From positions 7,874,001 to 7,938,000 of the forward strand of contig JAKCOZ010000032.1 of NCBI GenBank assembly GCA_022605955.1: a stretch of 64,000 bases of DNA, in the 5' to 3' direction. Made by a program: the position numbers and the translations under genes. Of this stretch, positions 34,876-47,111 are shown piece after piece (positions within the stretch are counted from its first letter, which is position 1; each line of letters starts with the position of its first letter). Below the pieces are notes generated by a model. The model was not told where the DNA came from. It saw nothing but the letters and a program-made list of their open reading frames with translations, and did not search any database. This DNA comes from Rallus limicola. Taxonomy: Eukaryota; Chordata; Aves; Gruiformes; Rallidae.

Positions 34876-35589
34876 TGGCGAAGAAAAGGCCGTCATTGAA
34901 AAGCACATCTCCTCACAGGTACTAGTTAACTCATTTAAATGTCACTTAGCAGACATCATGTAGACACAACCCTGCTGTTTAAAACACTCTATCTGCTCAT
35001 AATCACTGCAGGGGGAGTGAAGGCAGCTGTAATGAGCCTGTGGGATCGATAATTGCTCTTAAGAGTCTGTTTCTGCCTGGTTCTAAACACTGGCAAATAC
35101 AGAGGAATGCCCAAGTTTGAGCGCTGCAACTTGGCTGCCCGCTCTGTCAGGGCTGAATCTGTAGAGAGCCAGAGCAACAGCTGCCTCTCAAGATGGGACT
35201 GTGGCAGCGGTGAGGGAAGGTACAGACCATCCCAAAATAGACCCCAACCCCTCTTGGGTTCCTCCCTAGGGACAGCAGCAGCACCAGCCAGGCTATGTGG
35301 CTCTAGGCCACATATCCACTTCCCTGAAGCTGCAAAATTCAGTTTTTCTTGACATTTCATACCACCACTCCCCAGCTCCTGTGAGGAATCTTCCTCTAGA
35401 ATTAGGCATTTTGGTGAGAGCATAACCCCTGTGACAGTGCTTGCGGGCGGGCGGCATCCTCCTTTCACTCCTGCTCCGCAGCAGCGAGCCTGGCTTATCC
35501 GCCTTTTCCCACTGTCTGCCCCAGGTATAGTCTGACATACGCTTCCCCCTCCCTTCCCATTAAGGCTTGTGTCTTGTTCTGACAAATCT

Positions 35590-36260
35590 GAGCTGTTTAA
35601 GCTGTATACACTTACGATGTATGGCTCCTACAGTCGATACACCTCTTAGCTCCTTGTCACTCACAGGTTGCTGTCAAATTCATGTGTTCTGCCAGTAAAT
35701 AGCACGGAATAAATAATGTCACTGATAAAGAGGCTGCACGATGTTCACCCAGGCTGGGGGAGCTGAACAGATACCACTCGCCGGCCTGCTGCAGCACCTG
35801 CTTAATGACTCGCAGCTTCCTTGGGTGTCAGCTGGGTTTATGTGTGTCTCTGTTGTACTAATCACTAGACAATGGCTCTTCGCTTCCTGCGTGCCGCCAC
35901 CACGCTGGAGGTTTTGTTAGAACCCGACGAATGACTGCTTTTCCGCCACAGAAGCCTTCAGTTCTGCTGCCTGCCGCTCAGCAGCTGCTAAGGCTAGAAC
36001 AGAGCAATCGCTGAAGTGACAGGCCTGAAACACGGGGTTGGTATTTGCTGCGTGAGCAAAAGCTGTGAACGAGAGCTGTTAGGGTGCTCCGGTGTGACGC
36101 ACTCACAGAAGTTCACTGTAGATAGCTCCGTGTTTGCCTGCAAAGGAAAATCAATTAAAGTAGCAGGAGAGCCAAGGAGAGGCTTGGATCAAGGCACTGA
36201 TACAATTACAGAGACAGCGAAACCCAAGTGCTCTCCCAAGAGCTGACTAACGCGTATGGT
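35590..36260. promoter_or_regulatory. Possible conserved non-coding element
   Basis: Unique sequence with scattered retained CpGs (ACTTACGATG, GAACCCGACGAATGACTGC, TAACGCGTATGG) and homeodomain-type TAAT words. There is no gene or repeat. Support is compositional only and weaker than for the 31.7-kb block. Confidence 0.2.
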
Positions 36261-37355
36261 AGAGCTGTTAACGTACCTGATGCAATACTTTTGAAAGCAA
36301 AATCCTGTTCATTTCCTCTGGTAGGTTTGTTTCATGCTGAACAGGACATGTAGTTGGAACACAATTATTTCGGGGCTGAGCAAGATGTGCTGGCTAGTGT
36401 CCCCCTGCCTTTCCTCCCAGCTGGCCCCGGTGCTGGGGCAAGGAGCTGGTGCCTGGCAGGGTGCTGTCCCACGGGCAGGGCTGGCTGCAGAGCAGTGGTG
36501 TCCTGGGGAGCCCTCTTGGCCTGAGAGCAGCACATCGGTCTGGCTGGGAGGGAGGTGGCCAGCCAGGTGCTGTGCCCCAGCGGGCCTGCAAATTGGGACC
36601 CTGCAGCACATCTGAGTGTCTCCCATTGTCATTTCTCTATGCAGGTGCTGAGAGAAAGGCTTGCTTTCCTTTTTCTCAGCCAGTTTCTTTGCATGTTGCC
36701 ATCCCCTTCCCCTCCTCGCCTGCCCCGTGAAGCTGGCTGACTGCCTGCCCTCTTCAGATGGTCCCTCCCTGTTTCAGGTGCTGTGCTGCTCCCAGGAGGT
36801 CTGGGGAGCAGCAGAGGGGTGGCACAGGGCTTGGGTCACCTTTTTCCTCAAGTGTGGTGCGTACAGGTCTGGTTTTGCTAGCCATGGTATCACCAGCAGT
36901 GCTATGTCTGTTGCTGGGCTGTGGGTTTTTACTCCGTTGGCTGGAGTTTTTGTGTTTAAGCACATAATTGCTTTATCTTGTAGTAATAGATAGGGTTGGA
37001 AAAGAGAGCAAATCATAAAGTGTCTAATAAAGAAAAGTGGAAAAGCAGATTCCAGTACCTATTTGGCTTTGTTAACTTAAAGGGCAGCAATATTCAGGCC
37101 TCTCTCCTCACTGCTGGTTTTAGGGTTTCTCTCTCCTGTTGAGAGCTGGAAAGCCAGGCCATGGGTACCATCACAAACAGGTACTGCTGTCGCTGGGGAG
37201 AGACCAGCGAAGCAAAAAAACCCAGACTTGTGGCCTGTAATTTCAGCTGCAGACTGTATCTGTCCTGAGAAGCGGCAGCATAGAAGGAGGGAGCCCTGCC
37301 GTTGCATGAGGCTGTTGGGTGCAAGAGCTACACAGCAGCAGTGGAGGGAAAACTG

Positions 37356-37372
37356 GGCAGCAGCAGCAGCAG
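37356..37372. repeat. (CAG)5 microsatellite
   Basis: Five CAG units plus partial flanks in non-coding sequence. Confidence 0.8.
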
Positions 37373-37669
37373 TATTTCCCAGTGAGTGAGGCTGCTTCAG
37401 AGAAGTAGAGATGGTTGTGCTGACAAAATGCTTTCTGGTTATTTTATTCTCAATGCAACATGTCTGCTCTAGGAGTTGCCGCTCTGAAATTTTACCCTCT
37501 AAAATGAACCCCCAAGTATTCCAGAACAAGCCAGAGAAAGGCCTGGCGCTCCATCTGGGTGACCTTTACTTGCTGGTATGCCAGGCAAAGGCAAGGGTTC
37601 TCAGTGTGGGGACGAATGTTCCCCACGGGGGTGTGCAAAAACGCTTGAAGGCAGAGCTTAGGCTGGCAT

Positions 37670-37682
37670 GGGGGGGGGGGGG
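37670..37682. repeat. G13 homopolymer
   Basis: Thirteen G residues within a purine-rich stretch. Length probably polymorphic. Confidence 0.85.
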
Positions 37683-40600
37683 AGGGCATGAGCACCAGCA
37701 TCTTTATTTTCTAGCTGCATTTGCCCTAAATAGCATCATTTCAAGGAGGTGTGTCCGCTGCTTCTCAAAGAAATCGCATATTTAGGCACATAGATTTTTT
37801 AATTTTTTTTTTATTATTATTATTTTAAGGGTAGGTAAATATCATGCACATTCGTTTTAAATCTTCTGGGTTTATTTTTAGGCAGAGGGCATTAATGAGA
37901 CAGAAATGTCATTCTGGTGTATGAAAGCACTCTTCCTCTTAAACAATATGTGATGTACTGATCAGAAATAATACGCTGAAGGAAAGCAAATAGCATTTCT
38001 AATTGGTCCTGTGTACATTTGAATATGAGTGGGACTGAAGTGCTCCGGGATATGTTTAAAGGATGATACTGCTGCTTTAGTTTTTGTCCGTAATGACTTG
38101 TTTGTCTATCTGGCAAAGCCATGTCTGATGGGCTACCCTTTGGTAGATCCCTGATGTTCTTCCTGGAGGTGTGCACCTGAGGACACTCCCAGGGACTCCC
38201 CAGTGCCATGTTTTCTCAGAAAATGGGCTCCAACAGGGTAACTTTTCAGAGCAGAAAACAATTCAGGTTAAAAGAAGTCCTTTTTGCATCCTCAGAGGAC
38301 AGGTCCTTCCCCTTGTCTTGTTTTCGAGCCCAGTGTCTTCTCCTGTGCTACGGTCCCCAGCCTGTTCCCTGTGTCCCTGGGCAAGCCACCATCTCTCTGC
38401 CATCACTACTGATGCTGGCTCCAGGATGCTTCTTGGCTCGTCCCAAGAGGCATGCCATGCCCCCGCCCCCGGGTGTTGCAGTCATCGCTGCTTGTTCTCA
38501 GCTGAAGGTGCATTGAGATCCCCAACTGAGGAAAGATGACTCTCCTCTCTTCCCAGGAGCCTCCATCAGAGGCAAAGTGCAACAGCAAGAGCAAAGCAGA
38601 TCAGCAGCTCCCCTCCCTGCCTCTGTGGCAGGCTAACGCGGGTGATGGAGAGCCCAGACATAAACCAGTACCAGGCCACCGAACTGCTTTTGTGGATCAC
38701 TCCCTCCTTTGCAGAATTAGTTTTTTTAAGACGTGAATTTTGGAGCCTCCCCAAAGAAAGGGCACAGAAAAGCGATGGGAGCGAAGATGATGCCGTGGTA
38801 CTGCCCTGGGCAGTTGCGTTGGCTTCCTGGCCTGTTGCCCGTTTGTAGTAGGAAATTGTGGAGTTTTTATTGGAGGGTAGCTACCAATTGGTGTCAATCT
38901 GCTGTGGAAACTTGAGACCGCTTAGTAATATCTGCGAGGTTGTTTCTTTGTGAGTTTATTTACATTTGGTTTGCAGTCAGAAGCATGAGGAAGTACACTG
39001 CGGAAGGCAACAGGAGCGGCTCTTGAGCTGCTGGTACCAGCTGAAGCTCCTAGACAGCAAAATCACATTCCTATTTTCTCTCTAAATAATTCAAAGGGGG
39101 GAAAAAAACCCTACCAATCCCTAACATCTTTGTCTGTAAAGACTTTGTTTATACTAAGGAAAGTTTACACAGCTTGTGGAGACTTTAATTTGTAGGAAAT
39201 GAAACTTCTGTATCTTCTCCATCTTATATATGTGGTCACCACCTCATTCCAGCTCACAGCACTGCTTGGCTTAGGACTTCAGGGTTATCAGGAAGATTTC
39301 TGGTTTCAAGAGAGAAATGCTTCTAATCTTACCTCAAGAAAAGTAAGGAGAAATGTGAAATCTGTGGGTCACGTCCAGCAGTGCCCCACCTGCTGAGCTT
39401 GGTGTTGAGATGTTGCAGGGAGGCACAGCTTTGCTGGACAGTAATGGGGAGAGGCATCGCCAATTTGTGGGCACGGGAACCAGGAAAGCCACTGGTTGCA
39501 GAGAAGCAGCATCAAAGTGGCAGCCTGGCCTCTGATTCCCAATTCCCACCAGCTGGAGGAGGGTCAGGAAGAACCCAAACCTTCCGGTCAAACCTGACGG
39601 GAAGCTTACAGTGACCAGGGGTCACTTTAAAAATGAAAAAAACAAAAAAAAGACAGACTCCTGGGTGAACTTTCTATATCCTCTGATCCTTTGCCTCTGC
39701 ACATCCTGCTCCCGTGGGCAGTGGGAATGACAAAGCCTGAACTGTACTTGAAATATTTTTAGCCCAGACTTGCAGCAAGAGGTGCCGGACATTTTATGGG
39801 AGAGCATATTTCCATGGGCCTTCAGAAGCATTTGGGTTTAGCCACAAGTCAGCTGCCACCTGAGCCTGGCATTGGTGCTGCCTGCCAGTTAGCTGAAGCA
39901 GGTGTGCTTGTGCTCGTGAGAGGCACTTGTTCCACATGAACACAGTACCGAAACAAAAATGACATCAGAGGGCACTCCAAATCTGTGGCCGGCGAATGCG
40001 TTTTGTTAAGTATTGAAATCCTTCCTGAGGTGCAGGGGCAGGGGAGCGAAAGAACCACAGGGAACTTTAAGGTGCCTTCAGCAGCAGCTGCTAACGCTGC
40101 CACCCGTGCTTGGTGAGAAAGGGTTCTGGGATGCAGGCCACTGTGTCCTCTGTGCCCCATGCTGCTGGTGTTCGGGTCTCCCAGGGTGGCCATCTCTCTG
40201 GTAGCCTCCAGTGCTTTCCAAGTGAAACCACCAGTTGGCAGAAACCACCTTCACCCTGGTCGTGCTCCTCCTCTGATAAACAAGGAGGAAGCAAGAGTGT
40301 CATTCTGGTGTTTTCAGTAGGTTTCCCTTGCCTTCCCGGGGAGTTCAAGTGCTCCTGTGGCTCTCAAGGCCTTCTTTGTTTAGCCTGGCGCGGCTTAAAG
40401 TTTTCCACTGAGCCATGACCAAGCCTCCATGGTAGCATCCACTCTCCCTCACGTGTGGATGTCTTTTAAAACCAAAATAATAGCAATGATAAATAAATAG
40501 TGCAGTCCAGGGCTCCTGTGAGAGAGAAGGATGCAGCCTTGGTAACGATTAAAGGTCAAAATATAAAGACCAAACAGGAAATAAGGGGTGGCGGGGGTGT

Positions 40601-41029
40601 GTGGGACGGGATGCAGCAGGGGTTGGATGTGACCAGGGACATCAAACTGGCAGCCACGCTGCCAGCCGGTGGCTTCCGACCCAGGTGGTGGTACTCTTGC
40701 CGTATGACCTCAAAATGGCAGGGACCCTCACGCTGAGGAGGAGTCCGTGATGTGCAGTTGTGCTGGCCCAATGGGCCACCCCAAAAACACAGCCAAGGGA
40801 GGTAGGCAGGGCCGCATGGAGGCTTGCTCTCCTGTGGACTGTGCTGGAGGTCTGCCATGGACTTGGTCCAGCACATCTGATGAGTACTAAAGTCACTGTT
40901 TTGGTTTTTTTAAAGACGGGGGGAAAAAAAAACCCTAGATTTATTTTCAAGATGGATCATGATGTCTTTAACTTACTTTCCCTTTTTTTTTTTTTAAATA
41001 AAGATGGGTGCACGGAGGGAGGGACCTCT

Positions 41030-41440
41030 ACCACACAAAATCAATATCAATTACGGTGCTGTAAAAGACGAGGCCGTGCATAGGCGCTGCGGCAATGGCC
41101 GAACCGAATCCCCTTTGTGCAGGGAGTACTTAGCTCTTTCATAGCGTTTGTGGCTGTAGTGGTAGCTGAGCTATTACAGGAACAATTGATGAGGCTAGCT
41201 GACGTCAATACTTGAAAGGAACTTCACCTGTTTTAGAAGCAAAAATAAAAACGGATGTCTGTTAAAAAATATAATTTAAGGTAATCAGAATGCCATATAA
41301 TAAGAGCTCTATTGCATGTAATTGGCGCTTCTCTCATTTAGCGTAGCAGTTTGTCTGTATTCAATTTCCTCACATGGTTTGGTTATTGCTTTTGGTCATT
41401 ACTATCTATAGCTAATGACAAGTAAACTTCTGTTCTTTTT
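41030..41440. promoter_or_regulatory. Candidate enhancer with consensus CRE
   Basis: CR1-free block containing an exact palindromic cAMP-response element TGACGTCA at 41200-41207. It also has CpG-bearing sequence at 41065-41105 (AAGACGAGGCCGTGCATAGG) and an AT-rich second half rich in TAAT/ATTA and ATTGCATGTAATTGG words (41305-41330). No open frame of note. The pattern resembles a developmental enhancer, but conservation is untested. Confidence 0.35.
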
Positions 41441-42356
41441 TTTTTCCCCTCGTTCCTTTCAAAACAGCCTCATGTCATTTTGTGTTTGAGGGGAAGATGC
41501 ACATGTATCTGGCTGGGCAACGTCCTGGATAAGTTTTACAGCCGTGGGCTGCTACTTTATTCCAAGGAAGGAATGGTGAAGGATCTAAACAATATAAAAA
41601 TTCACAGAAACATGGGCTGAAATAAAGGTTTGTGAAAAAGTGCCTTCCAAGCCCTAAAGAAAAGTAACTCTCGCCTTGTCTGTGGCAGAGATCCCCTTGT
41701 TGGTGATCCCAAGGCGTGTTAAACCTTGTGTGGTCACAGGTGGGTGCCCTGGACTGTCAGCATGATGCTCCTCACCATGGGCTACTGTGCTTTGTCCGTG
41801 AGGATGTACAGCCGTTGCTCCAGGTAGCGTTTCGGAGGCACCCTGTCTCTTCCCTCTGGCGCTGGGCACGGCATCTCCAGCTCATGCAGTGAGGCAGGCT
41901 GACCTCTCTGTTGCCCTTTGGCGTTTGGCAAGAGAGGCTTTTTTTAACATGCTCCCTTCACCAGACCGCTCTCCCTTGTAGCTCCTCCACCCTGGCACTA
42001 GCTGCTTGTGTTATCAGAGCTCACTGCCCAGATGATCTGGTACATGGGTCTCCGTCCAGGATATATTAACTCAGAAAAGAGCATCGTCAAGTTTAACAGC
42101 TTTCCTTTCTTGTGCCAGCTGCTGTAATTTATCCTGTCACCTCTGGGTTGGTTTTTTTCCCCTGAAGACTGAGACAAAACCCTGCACAAAAAGCAAGAAA
42201 GTCTCTTATTTCAAACAAGCCCTGTTTAAGGAATGCCTCCCCCTCCCCAGGCAACTGCTGAATCCTCTCCTCAGACGTGTAGAACCTGCCAGCTGAGGCA
42301 CACGTATCTGAGGACCATATTTTTGCTGAATGTTTACACTTACGAGATTTCTGATG

Positions 42357-42412
42357 AGATTACTAGATGACCTCCTAAAGCCCTTTCCCACCCAATTATT
42401 TATGATTCTGGG
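42357..42412 (+). mobile_element. Possible diverged CR1 3' tip
   Basis: TACTAGATGACCTCCTAAAG, then CCCTTTCCCACCC and TTTATGATTCTGG, has the order and spacing of a CR1 terminal segment, with several substitutions. Only about 55 bp survive, so this could be a very short or old insertion. Confidence 0.55.
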
Positions 42413-43099
42413 CTGCTCTAAGTTCTCATAATGGCTCCTTTATGACTCCTTACATAGTTTACTCGCTATTGAAGTTAAATGAATTTGGTTAGTAAATTCC
42501 TGGGTGCCCCTTTTTATAACTCAGTCGAGTGCTGTATTTTGTGGCTCCGGAATCCTTTGGCACCTCATCTGTTCTCCATGAACTTTCAAAAACCAGGGCT
42601 CAAGGTATCGTGCTTCCTTCTATTAGCTCTGTTAACAATCTTGGGCGCTCGTCGTTCAGTCCTACGGGTTTATAAATGCTTTCCCAGGAATTCTTTTCAT
42701 CTTCCCCTTTTGACTTACTCATGGTTCAATCAAATCATCAGTAGAATTTGAGCCCCAGAATTCTTCCCTCCTTGATTACAAAAAGGCAGCAGTAATTAGC
42801 AAGGAGAACTCAGTTTCCCAGCACAGGAGAAATGGCCTTGGTTAAGGTGGTCAGCAGAGACCCAGGAAGACCAGCTCCTGCTTTACACTGTGTGGCTGGC
42901 TTGCTTCGTGATTTCAAACAGATAGCATACAAATTATATGTCTGGAAGGGAAAGTTGGTGGGGAATCACAAATAAGTATTTGATCTGAGTGCCAACAGGG
43001 CTGACTGCGCCAACCACATCTCATTTAACCACTTTGCTTCGAAATTCGCGTTCTGGAGGTTCAGCAGCAGGTCAGGCAGGGTACAGCAAAGTGGAATTA
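42413..43099. other. Non-coding spacer
   Basis: About 690 bases of unique AT-leaning sequence with no gene or recognisable repeat. Confidence 0.6.
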
Positions 43100-43918
43100 G
43101 AATCACAGAATCATATGGGTTGGAAGGGTCCTCGAGAGATCATCAGGTCCAACCCCCTGCCAAAGCAGCTCCCAGCTCATATTCCACAGGTTGGCATCCA
43201 GACAGGGCTTGAATATCTCCAGAGAAGGAGACTCCACATCCCTCTGGGCAGCCTGTCCCAGGGCTCCCTCACCCTCACTGGGGAAAAGTTCTTCCCCATG
43301 TTGGTGTGGAACTTCCTATGCTCCAACTTGCAGCCATTGCCCGGGGAGATGCTCCAGGCCCTTAATCATCTTTGTAGCCCTTCTCTGGACTCTCTCCAGG
43401 AGATCCCTGTCCTTTTTTATACCAGGGAGCCCAGAACTGGACACAATACTCCAGGTGGGGCCTGACCAGGGCAGAGAAGAGGGGAAGGATCCCCTCCCGT
43501 GACCTGCTGGCCACACTCCTTTTGATGTACTCCAGGATCCCATTGGCGCTCTCAGCCTCCAGGATCCCCAGGTCCTTCTCCACAGAGCTCTTCTCCAGCA
43601 GCTCACCCCCAGCCTTTACAGAAACGAGCAGTTGTTCCTTCCTTGGTGCAAGACTACACTTGCTTTTGTTGAGCCTCATCTGGTTTCTCTCTGCCCGGCT
43701 CTCCAGCCTGTCCAGGTCTCACTGAATGGCAGCGCAGTGTCCTGAGTGTCAGCCACTCCTCCCAGCTCTGTATCATTGGGTACTTGCTGAGGGTGGATGC
43801 TGTTCCCTCATCAATGTCATCAATGAAGATGTTAAACAGGACTGGACCCAACACCGAGACCTGGGGAACGCCACTAGTTACAGGTCTCCAATCAGACTCT
43901 GCTCCACAATTAGACAAG
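43100..43918 (-). mobile_element. CR1 fragment, type B, antisense, with RT remnant
   Basis: About 820 bp. On the plus strand it begins GAATCACAGAATCATATGGG, continues with GTCCAACCCCCTGCCAAAGC, and ends near 43918 inside the reverse transcriptase region. The minus-strand reading retains large parts of ORF2. Relative to the 24459 copy a segment of the 3' part of ORF2 is missing between the CTCCAACTTGCAGCCATTGC and GAGATGCTCCAGGCCCTTAA words (about 43340). Confidence 0.95.
43362..43917 (-). pseudogene. CR1 ORF2 fragment (reverse transcriptase to C-terminus)
   Basis: The minus strand first reads [10 protein letters not shown] and [18 protein letters not shown] (43917 to about 43820), the conserved CR1 reverse transcriptase block. 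It then shifts frame. A second open frame (43679-43362) reads [32 protein letters not shown] and [19 protein letters not shown]. The YADD-equivalent catalytic segment, expected between the two, is disrupted (reads [13 protein letters not shown]). 5' truncation removes the endonuclease and most of the RT, and frameshifts break the rest, so it is non-functional. Confidence 0.9.
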
Positions 43919-44022
43919 TTGATGCCACAATTGGAACAATGCTAATACAAAGCCTGTAATACCTGTAACCATCCAATGTTTTTTCCCTTAATCCTCTCAA
44001 CAAGAACAGCAATAATGACATG

Positions 44023-44130
44023 AATCTGAAGGATGCCTCCCTGTGCAACCTGTCCTAGGGAACCTGCTTTGGAAGGGGGTTGGACTCAATGAGTTCTGAG
44101 GGTCCAACCCCTACAGTTCTGTGAATCTGA
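44023..44130 (+). mobile_element. Short CR1 3' end, type B
   Basis: About 108 bp: GTGCAACCTGTCCTAGGGAA, GGTTGGACTCAATGAGTTCT and the terminal CAGTTCTGTGAATCTG. It lies about 100 bp from, and head-to-head with, the antisense type B copy at 43100-43918. Confidence 0.9.
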
Positions 44131-45094
44131 TCAAACCTTGACTGAATTTGGCTTAATAAGAAATACGGAGGCGAAAGCTCCCTTCAAAATAGGAACAATC
44201 TTAAATAATTTGGACAAAACTGTAATAAACTGAACCATTATTCAGATTAGGGTTACATGGCTTCTATATGCAACAAATGAAAAATGGGATTAGAAAAGCC
44301 CCAGCCGAAGGTTCCTGGACATCGGGGGAACCGATGTTGGAGTGAATCTCATGGCAACGAGCCCTATGGGCCAGGCATATTTCTGAGTATGTGCTGGTCT
44401 CGTTCCTGAGGATGTACTGGTCCCAAAACATCATACCTGTGCAGAGGCCATCCAGTTAACTCTCCTCAAAACCCTTCCTGCACGTTTGTCATCAGAAAAA
44501 CTTCCACGTGATCCAGAGAAGAAAGGCGCCCTGGTTCTGATTCTACACACGCGCATATGTTTACACCCATGAATTAGAGTGGGAACATTCATGTGCAGAA
44601 AGCTTACCATATGTGTTAATCTTTGCAGGACTGACATGCCCAGTCCTGATACGGATCCTTGATGGAGCTTGTTTTTCTGCCAAGTGTTTATCCTGAGTTC
44701 CAAATGGGCCAGTCCTCCCTCATGGCAGGGTGTGAGCTTCCCCCACAGCAAGATCTGCCTGCAGAGAGATTTCCTGCAGCAGCTCCAAAAATATGTCCCT
44801 TGGAGAACACTTTTTCCCACCTTCTGCAAGTCTCGGCCTATGTGATATCCAAACTTTTCTCTTCTGTGATGTAGCATCCTTCCTTTACTGGAGAGAACGA
44901 TGACGGCTGCCTCTTCTCCTTCAGGCTTCTCCAGAGATTTGCTTTTTCTGTTTCGGTAGCTTTTCAGTGCGGTTGATCTTTGCCCGTGGTTATAAGGGGC
45001 GGCGGAGTTTAATGTCATCCGTCTGTACTTGCACACCTCAAGTTTTTACTCTCCAGGTGGCAAGAGCAGAGAAGGACTCTTATCAAAAGAAATT

Positions 45095-45118
45095 ATTGAA
45101 TTTCTTATTGAATTTCTT
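45095..45118. repeat. 12-bp tandem duplication
   Basis: ATTGAATTTCTT occurs twice in perfect tandem, followed by a partial third copy. Confidence 0.85.
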
Positions 45119-46957
45119 ATTTAATCAAATGTTCTTTCAGCGCCTCAACCCCAACGGTTAGTTATAAGTGACGAGAAGTAGTTTATTAGATTTCACCGAG
45201 CATAGGCAGTATTTTGATGGGTGGGTATCTGCTGGAAAATAGACCCTGATCTTTAAAAGAACCTGTCGTGCTGTGTTTCTGAACAGCCCAAATCCACAAC
45301 ACACCTCTGAGCTCCGCTCCTGTAGATCCCAGCTCAGTCTGCGGCGTCCCTCATGTCTCCTTGTGTTCCTGTTCCTGTCCCTGGCAAGAAATCCTGTCCA
45401 GCAACAATATTTTGCTGAAATTTTCAACAAAGCACTTGCCATCCTCCTTCCTTCTTTCTCTCCTATGGTTTCATTTGCTTTCACGCTTGCAGATGTCCCT
45501 TCTACAGCTGATCACTCACCTCCCTGTTAAATGGCAAATAATGGAAGTTTAACTGGTAGATTTGCCTGCGGGAGACTGCAGGTGCTTAAACACAGCCCTT
45601 GCACCCAAAGAACCTACAGAATGAGCAACGCACAGCTTCGCCAACTGGTGTTCACAGCTGGAATGGTATGTGAACCACAAGCTTCCTTTCACTGTTATAA
45701 ACAAAATCCTGTACCACAGAAACTGGGGACTATCCATACTCATGAACATAATGGAAGATTTATTGGGGTTTTTTCCCAGTTAGCCATTTACAAGGTACTT
45801 AGTACAGAAACCAAGTTGAAATCTGTGTGAGAGGGAATGAAACTGGGCAGCAATAGAGATTCCTCAATGTACTTAAACCCGTGTCATTCGTGTTCCTAGA
45901 AGTATCACAATTTTCTAAGCTTCCTGAAAGTGTGAACTGTATCTCTGTTTCCCACACACTCCGCAGACACAAGTCATCTGTTAAAATAGGCTCTGCAATA
46001 GTCTGAGAAACGCCTCTGTATCGAGCGTGCGTGGTTTGGCATCCACGCTCCAGGCGGATGCATGGGAGAAGGGCCTGTGGCAGGAGTGGGGTGACTGCTG
46101 TCCCGGGGGCAGGTGGCAGCTGGGGACTTGTAAGGGGAACCAAGACATTTGTGAGAAGGAAGCCTGCTCTCCCAGCCCTTTCCTCTCTTAGAGAGATAAG
46201 TGGGTCAACCAAACTGGATGACAGGAACGTTCGCGTTGGTGTGTGCCTGTATGTGCATACATGGAGCTTCGGCCTCAGGACCTTTGCTCTGGCACTTCCA
46301 TAAGCTTCTCTACCCTCTTTCTAAGCAGAATAGTTACTTTCTCAGTGACCAGAAGCAGGCCTGGGACACACAGAATTGCAGCTCTGGTTCGTGGGGCCAT
46401 CTGTCCAAACCAAGCAGGCATCCCAGTGCTGGGATAACGATGTGAAGAGGCACATCTCTGAAGGCTTTGTTAACAGCCAAAGCCAAGCATCTCCGTGGGG
46501 CATGGCAGCAAGGAGGCAATGCTGTGGGTTGCCTGGGGAGCGTGCTGCCCAAACCCAAGTATGTGGGTCCTGCTCCACCTGGGATCTTAGGAAGACTTTC
46601 CCTTGGGGATCAGGGCAAGGGTATGGCTAATGAGGGAATGTCACACAGGGATCACAGAGAATTCTCAAAATATTCTGCTTTTGCTTTGATCATCTGACAA
46701 AGCGTGTGTCAGATATTCGGTCCTTTAATACTTAGGAGGAACTTCCCAGCATGTTGGAAACTTCAGAAGGTCTCATCTGATCCCCAGATTGGAGCCTGGT
46801 ACTATTGCAGGACTCAGATTTCCAAGAAATGGATAAGCCACAGGGAAGGGGGGCACCAACTCTGGCTGCTGGGAACGACAGAGGGGCAAGTGGCTGGTGC
46901 TGCTACCTCCCGGCATGCTCAGAAGCTTGCCCTGTCCATCAATTCAGCCAACTTCTT

Positions 46958-46971
46958 AAAAAAAAAAAAAA
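46958..46971. repeat. A14 homopolymer
   Basis: Fourteen A. The upstream sequence is not recognisable as a retrocopy. Confidence 0.85.
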
Positions 46972-47089
46972 GCCAATTTGGGTTTTGATTCTCTACCTGT
47001 GCAGACCCAATGAAGCCCTGTGCCAGAAGGGCAGCATTTCTATGTGATTTAGGGGCAGGGAGGGCGTTAAACAACAGGATGCACTTTGC

Positions 47090-47111
47090 GTGTGTGTGTG
47101 TGTGTGTGTGT
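47090..47111. repeat. (GT)11 microsatellite
   Basis: Eleven alternating GT units, perfect. Confidence 0.95.

Larger units (their letters stand above)
29437..42356. other. CR1-free non-coding interval, about 12.9 kb
   Basis: No CR1 or other transposon that I can recognise and no supported coding gene, in a window whose other parts carry a CR1 every 2-4 kb. The interval is enriched in CpG-retaining and AT-rich motif-dense blocks (31740-32100, 32740-33420, 41030-41440, perhaps 35590-36260). It also holds G-rich tracts (34823, 37670), a 23-bp palindrome (32327) and a candidate small exon (34345). Transposon-free intervals of this kind often flank developmental transcription-factor genes. That reading is inference. 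Confidence 0.5.

Noticed and set aside
34989..35585. 198-codon open frame, minus strand
   Set aside because: No recognisable domain and no splice or promoter context. Consistent with chance in GC-moderate DNA.
42989..43465. 158-codon plus-strand frame
   Set aside because: It is antisense to the CR1 at 43100-43918. The real coding remnant is on the minus strand.
44431..45036. 201-codon open frame, minus strand (longest in the window)
   Set aside because: No domain, signal peptide or repeat pattern, and no splice or promoter context. A frame of this length is expected by chance when six frames of 64 kb are scanned.
46919..46971. A14 run as the tail of a processed pseudogene
   Set aside because: Upstream sequence gives no recognisable mRNA-like reading and no flanking target duplication is visible.
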